DNA of 64,000 nucleotides from Algoriphagus sp. A40 (GCF_002002735.1 NZ_MUNY01000078.1:124001-188000); one strand, 5' to 3'. Positions 8,054 through 16,575 are shown, counted from the stretch's first letter. Numbers and translations: made by a program. The notes: generated by a model from the sequence alone, not told the origin.

Positions 8054-8788
8054 ATGAATCCGTATATCGCAGAATTTATCGGGACCGGGGTCCTACTTTT
8101 ATTGGGATCCGGCGTAGTGGCTAATGTCGTTTTGCCGCAAACAAAAGGAAATGGAGGTGGGCTGATCGCCATCACCACCGCTTGGGCTTTGGCGGTATTT
8201 TGCGGCGTTGTGGTCGCTGGTCCTTACAGCGGCGCCCACCTCAATCCCGCGGTGACGGTCGGATTGGGAATTGCCGGAAAATTTGACTGGGCTTTGGCCC
8301 CGGGATATATTTTGGCTCAGATTGGTGGAGCGATGTTGGGTTCATTTTTGGCTTGGCTGATGTATCGTGATCATTTTGACCTCGCGGATGATCCTGGATT
8401 GAAGCGGGCTCCATTTTGCACAGATCCCGCAATTCGAAATTTCAACACCAGTTTGACTTCAGAAATCCTTGGGACATTTGTTTTGATTTTTGTAATCCTG
8501 TATATCTCAGGAGCAAAATTGGAAAGTACTGAAGCAACACCGATCGGTTTGGGGTCTGTGGGCGGGATACCCGTAGCCTTTTTGGTTTGGGTGATTGGCT
8601 TAGCTTTGGGAGGCACGTCTGGCTATGCGATCAATCCTGCCCGTGATCTGGGACCAAGAATTATGCATCAGATTCTACCGATCAAAGGAAAAGGAAGTTC
8701 GGATTGGGGATATGCCTGGGTACCGATCGTAGGCCCGATCATCGGGTGTGCATTAGCAGCAGGTTTGTATCTGGTGGTGGGGAGTTAG
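8054..8788 (+). CDS. glpF: Glycerol uptake facilitator (MIP/aquaporin family)
   Basis: A 244-residue six-helix channel with both half-helix signatures: HLNPAVTVG (62-70) and AINPARDLGPR (192-202). The aspartate after the second NPAR is the residue that distinguishes glycerol facilitators from water-only aquaporins. The channel lets glycerol cross the inner membrane by diffusion, and GlpK next to it traps the product. It starts one base after glpK ends. No regulator gene (glpR) is in the cluster. Confidence 0.95.
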   Translation: MNPYIAEFIGTGVLLLLGSGVVANVVLPQTKGNGGGLIAITTAWALAVFCGVVVAGPYSGAHLNPAVTVGLGIAGKFDWALAPGYILAQIGGAMLGSFLAWLMYRDHFDLADDPGLKRAPFCTDPAIRNFNTSLTSEILGTFVLIFVILYISGAKLESTEATPIGLGSVGGIPVAFLVWVIGLALGGTSGYAINPARDLGPRIMHQILPIKGKGSSDWGYAWVPIVGPIIGCALAAGLYLVVGS

Positions 8789-8814
8789 TGTCTAAATATC
8801 TTTAAATTAGGGGT

Positions 8815-9027
8815 ATGGAATTGGAGAAAAGAAAAGTGAATCTTATCAAATGGATCGTTCAAATTGAAAACGAGCAATTGCTCGGGAGTTTGGAAGAGTT
8901 GAAAAAGCAATTGGACGGTGAGGTGCTTCCTCTTGAAATATCTGAATTATTGGAAATTTCCAATCAAACAGCAGATGATCATCTAATTCGGCATACCAAA
9001 ACAAGAGACATTTTTGGTAAAAAATGA
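8815..9027 (+). CDS. Putative antitoxin of a ParE-type module
   Basis: A 70-residue, charged, probably all-helical protein (MELEKRKVNLIKWIVQIENE...). Proteins of this size and composition, with the IENEQLLGSLEEL helix, often precede RelE/ParE toxins in Bacteroidota as addiction-module antitoxins. The TGA stop overlaps the ATG of the downstream toxin reading frame (ATGA at 9024-9027), which supports a coupled toxin-antitoxin pair. It begins 26 nt after glpF. Because its toxin partner is frameshifted, it may now be a lone antitoxin. Confidence 0.65.
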   Translation: MELEKRKVNLIKWIVQIENEQLLGSLEELKKQLDGEVLPLEISELLEISNQTADDHLIRHTKTRDIFGKK

Positions 9028-9337
9028 GTCATATTGAAATTTTTGGACTCCGATTGCGATACAGACTTTACAGGAAACGGTCAATTTTTTGAGAAACAGT
9101 TGGAACGATGGGATTGTCGACAAATTCTATGATTTGGTTGATCAGAAGATCGATAGAGTCCAAGATAATCCAAACATTGGCTTTAAAGTAAAGAATTCCC
9201 AAATCAGAAGGATTTTGGTTCACCCGAATATTTCTCTGTTTTATGTTTCCAAATCAACTCAAATAAAAATATTGCTGATTTGGGACAATCGTCAAGACCC
9301 TAAAGATTTAAACGAAAAGCTGAAAAATCAGGAATAA
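9024..9337 (+). pseudogene. ParE/RelE-family toxin gene with a single-base frameshift
   Basis: The ATG at 9024 overlaps the antitoxin stop and encodes MSHIEIF, then the frame runs into a stop at 9090-9092. The -1 alternative frame from 9047 encodes TPIAIQTLQETVNFLRNSW and continues to 9337 with QDNPNIGFKV, IRRILVHPNISLFYV and LLIWDNRQDP, the ordinary ParE core and C-terminus. Adding one T to the five-T run at 9040-9044 would join them as IEIFWTPIAIQTL, a normal ParE N-terminus with the expected Trp. The toxin is therefore interrupted by a missing base, through real decay, a sequencing error in a homopolymer, or slippage. An internal start at 9089 would give only an 82-residue fragment lacking the first strand and helix. 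Confidence 0.8.
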
Positions 9338-9355
9338 TGTATTTTTAGCGATCTT

Positions 9356-9385
9356 AATTCCCAGGAATACGTGTTTTTGGGAATT
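9356..9385. other. Hairpin after the ParE-like gene
   Basis: AATTCCCA at 9356-9363 pairs with TGGGAATT at 9378-9385. There is no T tract of note, so it may be a weak terminator or mRNA end. Confidence 0.35.
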
Positions 9386-9412
9386 ATAATCACCAAATAT
9401 ACAAATCAGAAG

Positions 9413-9439
9413 AAAGCCCGGACTTCTAATCCGGGCTTT
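9413..9439. terminator. Bidirectional terminator between the ParE-like gene and ddl
   Basis: AAAGCCCGGA at 9413-9422 and TCCGGGCTTT at 9430-9439 form a perfect 10-bp stem with a 7-nt loop, between convergent genes. The same stem recurs at 42399-42424. Confidence 0.8.
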
Positions 9440-9461
9440 CTTACTTCTTGGCTCTTGCCTC

Positions 9462-10448
9462 TTAGGAAAACATCTCCTCAATCAACTGAGTATAGAACTC
9501 CCGTACTTCCATTCCTGTGGCCCGTACTTGTTGGGAAATCAGACTGGTTTCAGTCTGTCCCGGCACAGTGTTGATCTCGATAAAAAAGAATTTGCCAGTC
9601 TCATGTTGAAGGAAGTAATCGATCCGCACGGCACCTTTGCAGTTTAGTTTTTCATAGACTTTGGTCACGATCCGACCTACTCGCTCCACTTCCTCTTCGA
9701 TCATCCTTCCTGGAGTAATTTCCTCACAGACTCCGGGGACATATTTGGCTTCATAGTCAAAAAATTCCTTGCTGCTCACGATTTCCGTAGCGGGTAAAAC
9801 CGTGATTTTACCTTTACCCTTGAAAATTCCAACAGAAAATTCCCGGCCAGACACAAACTCCTCCACGAGGACTTGGGTGTCCTCGGCAAATGCTTTTTCC
9901 AAAGCCTCAGGCAATTCTTCCCAAGTTTTCACCTTACTCATGCCAATAGAGCTACCGCCGTTATTGGGTTTGATAAAAAGCGGCAATGTCAAGTCTGCCT
10001 GGATTTTTGAGACATTTTCGGCCACATTTTCGAAAAGCTGTATCGATCTCGCCACGTTTAGTTCCGGAATATCCTGCGCAATTGCCTTAGTGTAGCCCTT
10101 GTTCATGGTGATTGCCGAGGTCAATTGGTCGCAGGTGGTATAGGGGATGCCAAGCATATCAAAGTATCCGGCCAGTTTGCCGTCTTCTCCCGGAGAGCCG
10201 TGGAGGATGTTGAATACGCCGTCAAAAGTGATTTTCTCATCACCCAGACTGATGCTGAAATCATTCAGATTCACCGGGATTTTTTCCCCGCCAGAATTGA
10301 GATAATGCCAGTCTCCCGGATAAATGAAGATTTTATACACCTCATATTTTTCCCGGTCGATGGTCTTTTCGACCACGGCAGCACTTTTCAGTGAGATGAC
10401 AGATTCTCCGGTAAAACCACCGGTGACTAGGGCAATTGTTTTCTTCAT
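9462..10448 (-). CDS. ddl: D-alanine--D-alanine ligase
   Basis: Ddl joins two D-alanines with ATP to make the dipeptide that ends the peptidoglycan stem peptide. The 328-residue ATP-grasp protein starts MKKTIALVTGGFTGESVISL (glycine-rich N-domain), has GVFNILHGSPGEDG (the HG.xGEDG motif), the central-domain LPLFIKPNNGGSSIGMSKV (nucleotide lysine and serine loop), VEEFVSGREFSVGI, and the C-terminal FIEINTVPGQTETSLI with the metal-binding Glu and Asn. The start at 10448 fits family length; an upstream in-frame ATG at 10544 would add 32 residues from the hairpin-rich leader. It is convergent with the ParE-like gene and divergent from the peptidase. Confidence 0.95.
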   Translation of the reverse strand: MKKTIALVTGGFTGESVISLKSAAVVEKTIDREKYEVYKIFIYPGDWHYLNSGGEKIPVNLNDFSISLGDEKITFDGVFNILHGSPGEDGKLAGYFDMLGIPYTTCDQLTSAITMNKGYTKAIAQDIPELNVARSIQLFENVAENVSKIQADLTLPLFIKPNNGGSSIGMSKVKTWEELPEALEKAFAEDTQVLVEEFVSGREFSVGIFKGKGKITVLPATEIVSSKEFFDYEAKYVPGVCEEITPGRMIEEEVERVGRIVTKVYEKLNCKGAVRIDYFLQHETGKFFFIEINTVPGQTETSLISQQVRATGMEVREFYTQLIEEMFS

Positions 10449-10492
10449 GGCTCGAAAAATTTCTATTGCGAAATAGGGCAATTTCTCTTTAC

Positions 10493-10541
10493 CCACCAAG
10501 GTTTTCACCAAAACCCTCCGCTTGTTTAAAACCCTTGGTGG
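10493..10541. promoter_or_regulatory. Long hairpin in the ddl leader region
   Basis: CCACCAAGGTTTT at 10493-10505 pairs with AAAACCCTTGGTGG at 10528-10541, with one bulged base. It sits 45-93 nt upstream of the ddl start in the ddl/peptidase divergent gap, so it may fold in the 5' leader of the ddl message. Function is unknown. Confidence 0.45.
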
Positions 10542-10606
10542 CATTTCCGGAGGTTTCCTATATTCGCCAGCTGAAATTCAAGTGTTTTTACCCAAATACA
10601 ATTAGT

Positions 10607-12793
10607 ATGATTAAAAAGTGGAACGTGTGGACCCTTGCCCTGATTTTCTCAGTTGGCTTGGCACTTAACACTCAGGCCCAGAACCTGAAAAAAGTAACTC
10701 TGGAGGATGTTTTCAAAAAAGGCACATTCACCCAAAAGTCAGTTTCCGGAATCAACTGGATGAATGATGGACAGTTTTACAGTGCTTTGGTAGAAAAGAA
10801 CGGAGCTCCTGCGGTAGTCAAAAGGAATGTGTCTACAGGCGAAGAAGCAGGGGTTTTGCTGGATGGAAGTGCTTTGGGAGTGAGTTTTTCCTCCTACTCA
10901 TTCAATGCCGATGAATCCAAGGCCCTGATCGCTACTGATGTGGAATCCATCTACAGACGCTCTTCAAAAGGCATTTTTTATGTTGTCGATATGGCCTCCG
11001 GCCAAAAGCAACAACTCATGAACGGGGAGAAAATCTCCTATGCCACGCTCTCCCCAGGCAATGACAAAGTAGCTTTTGTCAAAGAAAACAATCTTTACCT
11101 GGTCGATCTGGTAACAAACAAAACAACTCAAATCACTTGGGACGGAGAATGGAACAAGATCATCAACGGCTCTGCTGATTGGGTGTATGAAGAGGAATTT
11201 TCCATGGCACAGGCGTTCAAATGGTCGCCAGACGGCAAGAAAATCGCCTTCATCCGATTTGACGAAAGCCAGGTTCCCGAGTTCAACATGCAGCTTTGGG
11301 GACCACTTTATCCCAAAGACTACAAATTCAAATATCCAAAAGCAGGTGAGAAAAACTCAACTGTCAGCATTTATGTCTTTGATCTGGCCTCGGGCAAAAC
11401 TCAAAAAGTGGATTCAGGAAACGAAACTGACATCTACCTTCCAAGAATCTACTGGACCCAAGACGCCAATCAGTTAGCCTTCATTCGCCTAAACCGCCTG
11501 CAAAACCAGCTTGATCTTTTTCACGCGGATGCCAGCACCGGAGCCAGCAAACTCATCATTTCCGAGACTTCCAAGACTTACGTGGATCTGGACTACAACG
11601 ATGATCTGCAATACCTCAGTGACGGCAAAACATTTATCCGCACTTCGGAGCAAGATGGATTCAAGCACATCTACCATCACAACATGGACGGAAGTCTGAT
11701 TCGACAGATCACTTCTGGATCTTGGGAAGTGAGCGCTATGGTCGGAGTGGACGAAAAAGCCAAGAAGCTCTACTACATCTCCACAGAAGCTTCGCCACTG
11801 GAGCGAAATTTCTATGTGATTAATCTGGACGGAAAGGGCAAAAAAGTTCTTTCTCCGGCTAAGGGGACACATACAATTAACATGAGTCCAGACCGGAAAT
11901 TCTACATCGATTACTATTCCACTGCCGATACTCCCGTCAAAGTTACGCTGAATGATGCCTCCGGAAAAGAAATCAAAGTCCTGGAAGACAATCAGGTTCT
12001 GAAGGATCGTCTGGCGGGTTTTGCCATGGGGAAAAAGGAGTTTTTCACCTTCCCAACGGTGGATGGCACCGAGCTGAACGGCTACATTATCAAGCCGTCG
12101 GACTTTGACCCGACCAAAAAATATCCGGTGTTGATGTATGTCTATGGTGGCCCGGGCTCTCAAAATGTCCTGAACTCATGGGGTGGAACCCGTGACTTTT
12201 GGCATCAGCAGCTGGCAGCCGAAGGGATTATCGTTGCCTGTGTGGACAACCGCGGTACCGGTGCCAAAGGACGTGATTTCAAGCATTCGACTTATGCTAA
12301 TCTCGGCAAGCTCGAAACAATTGATCAGATCGAAGGGGCAAAATACTTTGCAAAAATGCCCTTCGTAGATCCTGCCCGAATCGGCATCTGGGGCTGGTCT
12401 TACGGCGGTTACATGTCATCCCTTGCCCTGATGATTGGAAATGACGTCTTCAAAACCGCAATCGCTGTGGCGCCGGTGACCACCTGGAGATATTACGACA
12501 CGATCTATACAGAGCGCTACCTGCAAACACCACAACTCAACGCCGCCGGTTATGACGACAACAGCCCGATTACACATGTGAACAAGCTGAAAGGCAACTT
12601 TCTTCTGATTCACGGCACGGGCGATGACAACGTCCACTTCCAAAATTCCGTGGACCTGGTCAATGCCCTGATCTCGGCTGACAAGCAATTTGAAACTTTC
12701 TATTATCCCAACAAAAATCACGGGATCTACGGAGGCAATACCACCTGGCATCTTTACACTCAGATGACCGATTTCTTGAAGAGAAAATTGTAA
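10607..12793 (+). CDS. Dipeptidyl peptidase IV (S9B family), secreted
   Basis: This 728-residue serine peptidase should remove N-terminal dipeptides, typically X-Pro, from peptides in the periplasm. A signal peptide (MIKKWNVWTLALIFSVGLALNTQAQ) is followed by the DPP4-type beta-propeller, including VYEEEFSMAQAFKWSPDGKKI, which carries the EE motif that anchors the substrate N-terminus. The alpha/beta hydrolase domain has PVLMYVYGGPGSQ, the nucleophile elbow GWSYGGYMS (Ser598), HGTGDDNVHFQNS (Asp673) and NKNHGIYGG (His705). All triad residues are intact. The start at 10607 is chosen because it directly precedes the signal peptide. A strong terminator follows. Confidence 0.95.
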   Translation: MIKKWNVWTLALIFSVGLALNTQAQNLKKVTLEDVFKKGTFTQKSVSGINWMNDGQFYSALVEKNGAPAVVKRNVSTGEEAGVLLDGSALGVSFSSYSFNADESKALIATDVESIYRRSSKGIFYVVDMASGQKQQLMNGEKISYATLSPGNDKVAFVKENNLYLVDLVTNKTTQITWDGEWNKIINGSADWVYEEEFSMAQAFKWSPDGKKIAFIRFDESQVPEFNMQLWGPLYPKDYKFKYPKAGEKNSTVSIYVFDLASGKTQKVDSGNETDIYLPRIYWTQDANQLAFIRLNRLQNQLDLFHADASTGASKLIISETSKTYVDLDYNDDLQYLSDGKTFIRTSEQDGFKHIYHHNMDGSLIRQITSGSWEVSAMVGVDEKAKKLYYISTEASPLERNFYVINLDGKGKKVLSPAKGTHTINMSPDRKFYIDYYSTADTPVKVTLNDASGKEIKVLEDNQVLKDRLAGFAMGKKEFFTFPTVDGTELNGYIIKPSDFDPTKKYPVLMYVYGGPGSQNVLNSWGGTRDFWHQQLAAEGIIVACVDNRGTGAKGRDFKHSTYANLGKLETIDQIEGAKYFAKMPFVDPARIGIWGWSYGGYMSSLALMIGNDVFKTAIAVAPVTTWRYYDTIYTERYLQTPQLNAAGYDDNSPITHVNKLKGNFLLIHGTGDDNVHFQNSVDLVNALISADKQFETFYYPNKNHGIYGGNTTWHLYTQMTDFLKRKL

Positions 12794-12812
12794 TTCCCAA
12801 TAATCGCCGAAT

Positions 12813-12846
12813 AAAAAACCGCAGGATGAAAATTCTGCGGTTTTTT
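12813..12846 (+). terminator. Rho-independent terminator after the dipeptidyl peptidase gene
   Basis: AAAAAACCGCAG (12813-12824) pairs with CTGCGGTTTTTT (12835-12846): a 6-bp GC-rich stem extended by A:T pairs with a run of six T. Confidence 0.9.
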
Positions 12847-12915
12847 GTTGTAGCGTTTTCCATTCTCAAATCGTTTCCAATCCGTAATCTTTTTTGAAAC
12901 AAAACTGACCCAAAA

Positions 12916-13620
12916 ATGAAAAACGCTTTGAAGATTTTGCCAGCATTGCTTTTAATAATTTCCATTTTTTCATGCGGAGAGGAAGATGTATTAGATCCTC
13001 TGGAACTTGCAGGAGGAGTGGGATTTGAAGGAACTTTGCCGGATGGCAGCACTTTTGGAACAACGGGTATTCGGTCCGGAAATGGAATTGGAACCATCGG
13101 AGTAAATGGAAAATACCAAGGCAGTCATTTTTTGGGAATCAGAACATTCGATCATAAATGGTCCCTAAACCTGGAATCTCCCTCAAGACCTTTGCCGGAT
13201 GATACCCCAACGGGCGAAAATGTACCTGCTCAGGTCTTCAATGACTTGTTTAACACCTATTACCCATATGAGGAGTTATTGGAAGTTTTTTTGACTGAAA
13301 AGTCCAAGGCCGATTCGGATCCGAATTACACCAGCTTCAGCAAGTTTCGGATTCAATTGGCAAATCAGGAAAAATACTTTTCCTATTTACCCGAAAACTT
13401 TTCTCCTTCACGTGGAGGGGTAATCCGTGTTTTGGCTATACAAGAGGGAATTGTAAAAAGCCTTTCGGGCGAAGATGTACGCAAAATTGAGGTAGTGGTA
13501 GAATTTGATCTTCCAATGAAAGCCTCTGATCCAACCATAGCTGCCCAAGAAGGAAAACTAAAAGGAACAGGGCAATTCCGTTATCGGGAGGACTTTTATC
13601 AAGGAGAATTTGAACAGTAG
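12916..13620 (+). CDS. Hypothetical lipoprotein
   Basis: A 234-residue protein with a clear lipoprotein signal (MKNALKILPALLLIISIFSC, lipidated Cys20) followed by acidic GEEDVLDPLEL, typical of surface- or periplasm-tethered Bacteroidota lipoproteins. The mature part has glycine-rich beta-strand segments (GGVGFEGTLPDGSTFGTTGI) and no motif I recognise. It lies between a terminator upstream and a convergent small gene whose stop is 3 nt away. No function can be assigned. Confidence 0.8.
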   Translation: MKNALKILPALLLIISIFSCGEEDVLDPLELAGGVGFEGTLPDGSTFGTTGIRSGNGIGTIGVNGKYQGSHFLGIRTFDHKWSLNLESPSRPLPDDTPTGENVPAQVFNDLFNTYYPYEELLEVFLTEKSKADSDPNYTSFSKFRIQLANQEKYFSYLPENFSPSRGGVIRVLAIQEGIVKSLSGEDVRKIEVVVEFDLPMKASDPTIAAQEGKLKGTGQFRYREDFYQGEFEQ

Positions 13621-13623
13621 ATC

Positions 13624-13863
13624 TCAGGCAATCTTAATCTGGTCCAGGTAAAATTTCATCCGGCTGTGGTCTCTTTGTAAAAAGTCAATTTTGTCGATTT
13701 TGTCCAGCTTGTGATTGTAAAAAACCTCCACGTATTCATCTTCCAACAAGTAGAGGTTGATCTTATGCCGGTAGTACCGAATGCCCACCACAAAAGTACC
13801 CTCGATGTAGAGGGTCTTTATCTTTTGATGCAAAGGCAAACTATGGAAATCTTCCCGGCTCAT
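13624..13863 (-). CDS. Small conserved hypothetical protein
   Basis: A 79-residue basic protein (MSREDFHSLPLHQKIKTLYI...) predicted to be mainly beta: the centre, GTFVVGIRYYRHKINLYLLEDEYVEVFYN, looks like three strands of a small barrel or sheet. It has no signal peptide or cysteine. It converges on the lipoprotein gene with 3 nt between stop codons, leaving no room for a terminator. The absence of a better frame and its compact, well-formed sequence support a real gene; function is unknown. Confidence 0.6.
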   Translation of the reverse strand: MSREDFHSLPLHQKIKTLYIEGTFVVGIRYYRHKINLYLLEDEYVEVFYNHKLDKIDKIDFLQRDHSRMKFYLDQIKIA

Positions 13864-13973
13864 CTGGTGTCGCTGTGTTTCGGATATCCCAATTTAAGGA
13901 AAATGGTCTGCAAACCGGGATGAACAAAGAGAAAGGTGTCAGGGCGAGATGATATTTTCCGAGAAACTCAAAA

Positions 13974-14528
13974 ATGGTTTTCCAAAAAAGTTGGTTTCCT
14001 GCACAGTCGAATGTAAAATTGGCAAACCAACTTCAAGTCGCTTTGAACCCCAATTCCCGATTTTTGCCTGTTCTTTCCCTCTTGTTATTAGTAGGTCTTT
14101 TTTTGGCTTCGGGCTGTAAATCAAAAAAGGTTTCCAAAGAATCTCCGGCATTCACGGTCATAGAAACTGCCAAAACCTATCGCGGTACACCTTACAAATA
14201 CGGCGGAACCACGCGAGCCGGCATGGACTGTTCGGCTTTGGTATTTCATTCCTATTATGCCATTGGGGTCAATTTGCCACGCAGGTCCGAGGATCAAAGC
14301 AAACTTGGCCAAAAGGTCAATCTGTCACAGGTGCAGCCAGGAGACTTGTTGTTTTTTGCCACAGGAAAAAAGAAAAACCAGGTGACCCATTCGGGCATTG
14401 TCACCGAAGCGACAAAAGTTGATATCCGTTTTATCCATGCCTCCACCTCGCTGGGTGTGACAGAAGATTACCTGAGCAACAAGTATTGGTCTGGGACTTT
14501 TCTCTTTGCGAAGCGGATTCTTGAGTAA
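13974..14528 (+). CDS. NlpC/P60 family (C40) cell-wall peptidase lipoprotein
   Basis: The protein has the C40 catalytic core: YRGTPYKYGGTTRAGMDCSALV with the nucleophile Cys, VTHSGIV with the catalytic His, and FIHAS as the third polar site. Such enzymes cut the D-Glu-diaminopimelate link or related bonds in peptidoglycan peptides. The lipobox LASGC follows a hydrophobic stretch. The ATG at 13974 leaves 23 extra residues before the signal; a TTG at 14043 (NPNSRFLPVLSLLLLVGLFL) would give a standard lipoprotein signal and is a good alternative start. Total length is 184 residues from the ATG, or 161 from the TTG. Confidence 0.9.
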   Translation: MVFQKSWFPAQSNVKLANQLQVALNPNSRFLPVLSLLLLVGLFLASGCKSKKVSKESPAFTVIETAKTYRGTPYKYGGTTRAGMDCSALVFHSYYAIGVNLPRRSEDQSKLGQKVNLSQVQPGDLLFFATGKKKNQVTHSGIVTEATKVDIRFIHASTSLGVTEDYLSNKYWSGTFLFAKRILE

Positions 14529-14682
14529 TAAAATATCGGAGAAATGGCCCAGAATTAATCTTGCTGGGCATTAGGGAATTCTGCTTGGATTAATTTTCCA
14601 AATATCCTTTGGGATTAGGCTTTTCTGCTTAATTTTTCGCTCGAATTAAAAAAGCGTATCCTTTTTACATTTCATTCTACAA

Positions 14683-16185
14683 ATGGCAAATATTGGAAAG
14701 ATAACACAGGTAATCGGCCCGGTTGTGGACGTTTCCTTTGAAGGCGGTAAACTGCCGAACATCCTTGACGCGGTGGAAGTAACCAAAGAAGACGGCCAAG
14801 TGGTCGTTATGGAAGTTCAGCAGCACTTAGGCGAAGACAGAGTACGTACGATTGCGATGGACGCTTCCGAAGGGATGGTCCGCGGTATGGAAGTAAGAGA
14901 CTTGGGTGAGCCTATCTCAGTACCTACCGGTGAGGCGATCAAAGGCCGTCTTTTCAATGTAGTGGGTCAAGCGATCGACGGTCTTCCTCAGGTTCCTGCA
15001 GGCAAGAGACTTCCGATCCACAGATCTGCTCCTAAGTTTGAAGATCTTTCCACCTCTACAGAGGTTCTTTATACAGGTATTAAAGTTATCGACTTGATCG
15101 AGCCTTATGCAAAAGGCGGTAAGATTGGTCTTTTTGGTGGTGCTGGTGTTGGTAAGACTGTATTGATTCAGGAATTGATCAACAACATCGCCAAGGCTTA
15201 TTCCGGTTTGTCAGTATTTGCAGGTGTGGGTGAGAGAACCCGTGAAGGAAATGACCTTTTGAGAGAAATGATCGAGTCTGGTATCGTGACTTACGGTGAG
15301 GACTTTTTACATAGCTTGGAAACTGAAGGCGGATGGGATCTGTCTAAAGTGGATCTTAAGAAACTGGAAGATTCCAAAGCAACCTTCGTGTTTGGACAAA
15401 TGAACGAGCCTCCTGGAGCACGTGCGCGTGTAGCCTTGACTGGTTTGACTTTGGCAGAATACTATAGAGATGGTGACGGAAGCGGACAGGGAAAAGACAT
15501 CCTGTTCTTTATCGACAACATCTTCCGATTTACTCAGGCGGGATCTGAAGTGTCTGCACTTTTGGGACGTATGCCGTCTGCGGTAGGTTACCAGCCTACA
15601 TTGGCTACCGAAATGGGTACCATGCAAGAAAGAATTACCTCTACCAAAAACGGTTCAATCACTTCGGTTCAGGCGGTTTACGTACCTGCAGATGACTTGA
15701 CTGACCCGGCTCCTGCGACGACTTTCGCGCACTTGGATGCCACTACGGTATTGTCAAGAAAGATTGCCGAATTGGGTATCTACCCAGCGGTGGATCCATT
15801 GGATTCTACATCCCGGATCCTTTCTCCGGATATTCTTGGAGAAGAGCACTACGGTTGCGCTCAAAGAGTGAAAGAGATTCTTCAGCGATACAAAGAACTT
15901 CAGGATATCATTGCCATCCTTGGTATGGAAGAACTTTCCGAAGAGGATAAGCAGGTCGTACACAGAGCAAGACGTGTGCAGCGTTTCCTTTCTCAGCCTT
16001 TCCACGTAGCTGAGCAGTTTACAGGCTTGAAAGGAGTGTTGGTAGATATCAAAGACACAATCAAAGGCTTTACCATGATCATGGACGGTGAGTTGGATCA
16101 CCTTCCTGAAGGAGCATTCAACTTGGTGGGAAGCATCGAAGATGCGATCGCCAAAGGTGAGAAAATGCTTGCTGAAGTAAAATAA
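14683..16185 (+). CDS. atpD: F1F0 ATP synthase subunit beta
   Basis: The catalytic beta subunit of the F1 head, 500 residues. The Walker A motif GGAGVGKT is at residues 152-159, followed by GVGERTREGNDL (catalytic Glu and Arg region), the Walker B strand DILFFIDNIFRFTQAGSEV and the DELSEED-like MEELSEEDKQ segment. Starts MANIGKITQVIGPVVDVSFE as usual. As in other Bacteroidota, atpD and atpC form a separate pair away from the rest of the atp genes. Codon use looks highly optimised compared with neighbours. Confidence 0.98.
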   Translation: MANIGKITQVIGPVVDVSFEGGKLPNILDAVEVTKEDGQVVVMEVQQHLGEDRVRTIAMDASEGMVRGMEVRDLGEPISVPTGEAIKGRLFNVVGQAIDGLPQVPAGKRLPIHRSAPKFEDLSTSTEVLYTGIKVIDLIEPYAKGGKIGLFGGAGVGKTVLIQELINNIAKAYSGLSVFAGVGERTREGNDLLREMIESGIVTYGEDFLHSLETEGGWDLSKVDLKKLEDSKATFVFGQMNEPPGARARVALTGLTLAEYYRDGDGSGQGKDILFFIDNIFRFTQAGSEVSALLGRMPSAVGYQPTLATEMGTMQERITSTKNGSITSVQAVYVPADDLTDPAPATTFAHLDATTVLSRKIAELGIYPAVDPLDSTSRILSPDILGEEHYGCAQRVKEILQRYKELQDIIAILGMEELSEEDKQVVHRARRVQRFLSQPFHVAEQFTGLKGVLVDIKDTIKGFTMIMDGELDHLPEGAFNLVGSIEDAIAKGEKMLAEVK

Positions 16186-16194
16186 GAGGAAAAG

Positions 16195-16265
16195 TTAATG
16201 ATTATTAGTTACTGGTCTCGGCATAACGGAGATGCTAATAACTCAATAACCAACATCTAATAACG
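16195..16265. repeat. Degenerate AT-rich repeat between atpD and atpC
   Basis: The 88-nt spacer between atpD and atpC contains several near-copies of TAATAAC/GTTATTA-type words (GATTATTAGTTAC, TAATAACTCAATAACC, CATCTAATAACG). It looks like a member of the short tandem intergenic repeats common in this phylum, here placed inside an operon. Confidence 0.5.
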
Positions 16266-16273
16266 AAAATAGC

Positions 16274-16522
16274 ATGCAATTAGAAATCGTCACACCAGAA
16301 AAGAAAGTGTTCCAAGGGGAAGTTACCGAAGCGAGCTTTCCGGGAGCATCCGGATCTTTTCAGGTATTGAATAACCACGCTCCGATCGTGTCGGCCTTGG
16401 CAAAAGGAACAGTGTCCTTTACAACAAAGGAAGGCGGTAAGCAATCCTTGATCGTAGATGGCGGAGTAGTGGAGGTCAAAGACAATGTGATTGTGGTTTT
16501 GGCCGAAAAAGTCATCGGCTAA
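16274..16522 (+). CDS. atpC: F1F0 ATP synthase subunit epsilon, short form
   Basis: An 82-residue protein containing only the N-terminal beta-sandwich domain: MQLEIVTPEKKVFQGEVTEA, then FPGASGSFQVLNNHAPIVSALAKG, and a C-terminal strand VEVKDNVIVVLAEK. The regulatory two-helix C-terminal domain present in the about 135-residue enterobacterial subunit is absent. The sandwich is enough to couple gamma to the c-ring. This short form is usual in Bacteroidota. It is 88 nt after atpD and followed by a strong terminator. Confidence 0.95.
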   Translation: MQLEIVTPEKKVFQGEVTEASFPGASGSFQVLNNHAPIVSALAKGTVSFTTKEGGKQSLIVDGGVVEVKDNVIVVLAEKVIG

Positions 16523-16543
16523 CCTACTACAGAATAATAAAAT

Positions 16544-16575
16544 AAAAGTCCAACTCGCAAGGGTTGGACTTTTTT
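16544..16575 (+). terminator. Rho-independent terminator after atpC
   Basis: AAAAGTCCAAC (16544-16554) pairs with GTTGGACTTTT (from 16563), followed by T residues to 16575. Loop of 8 nt. Confidence 0.92.
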
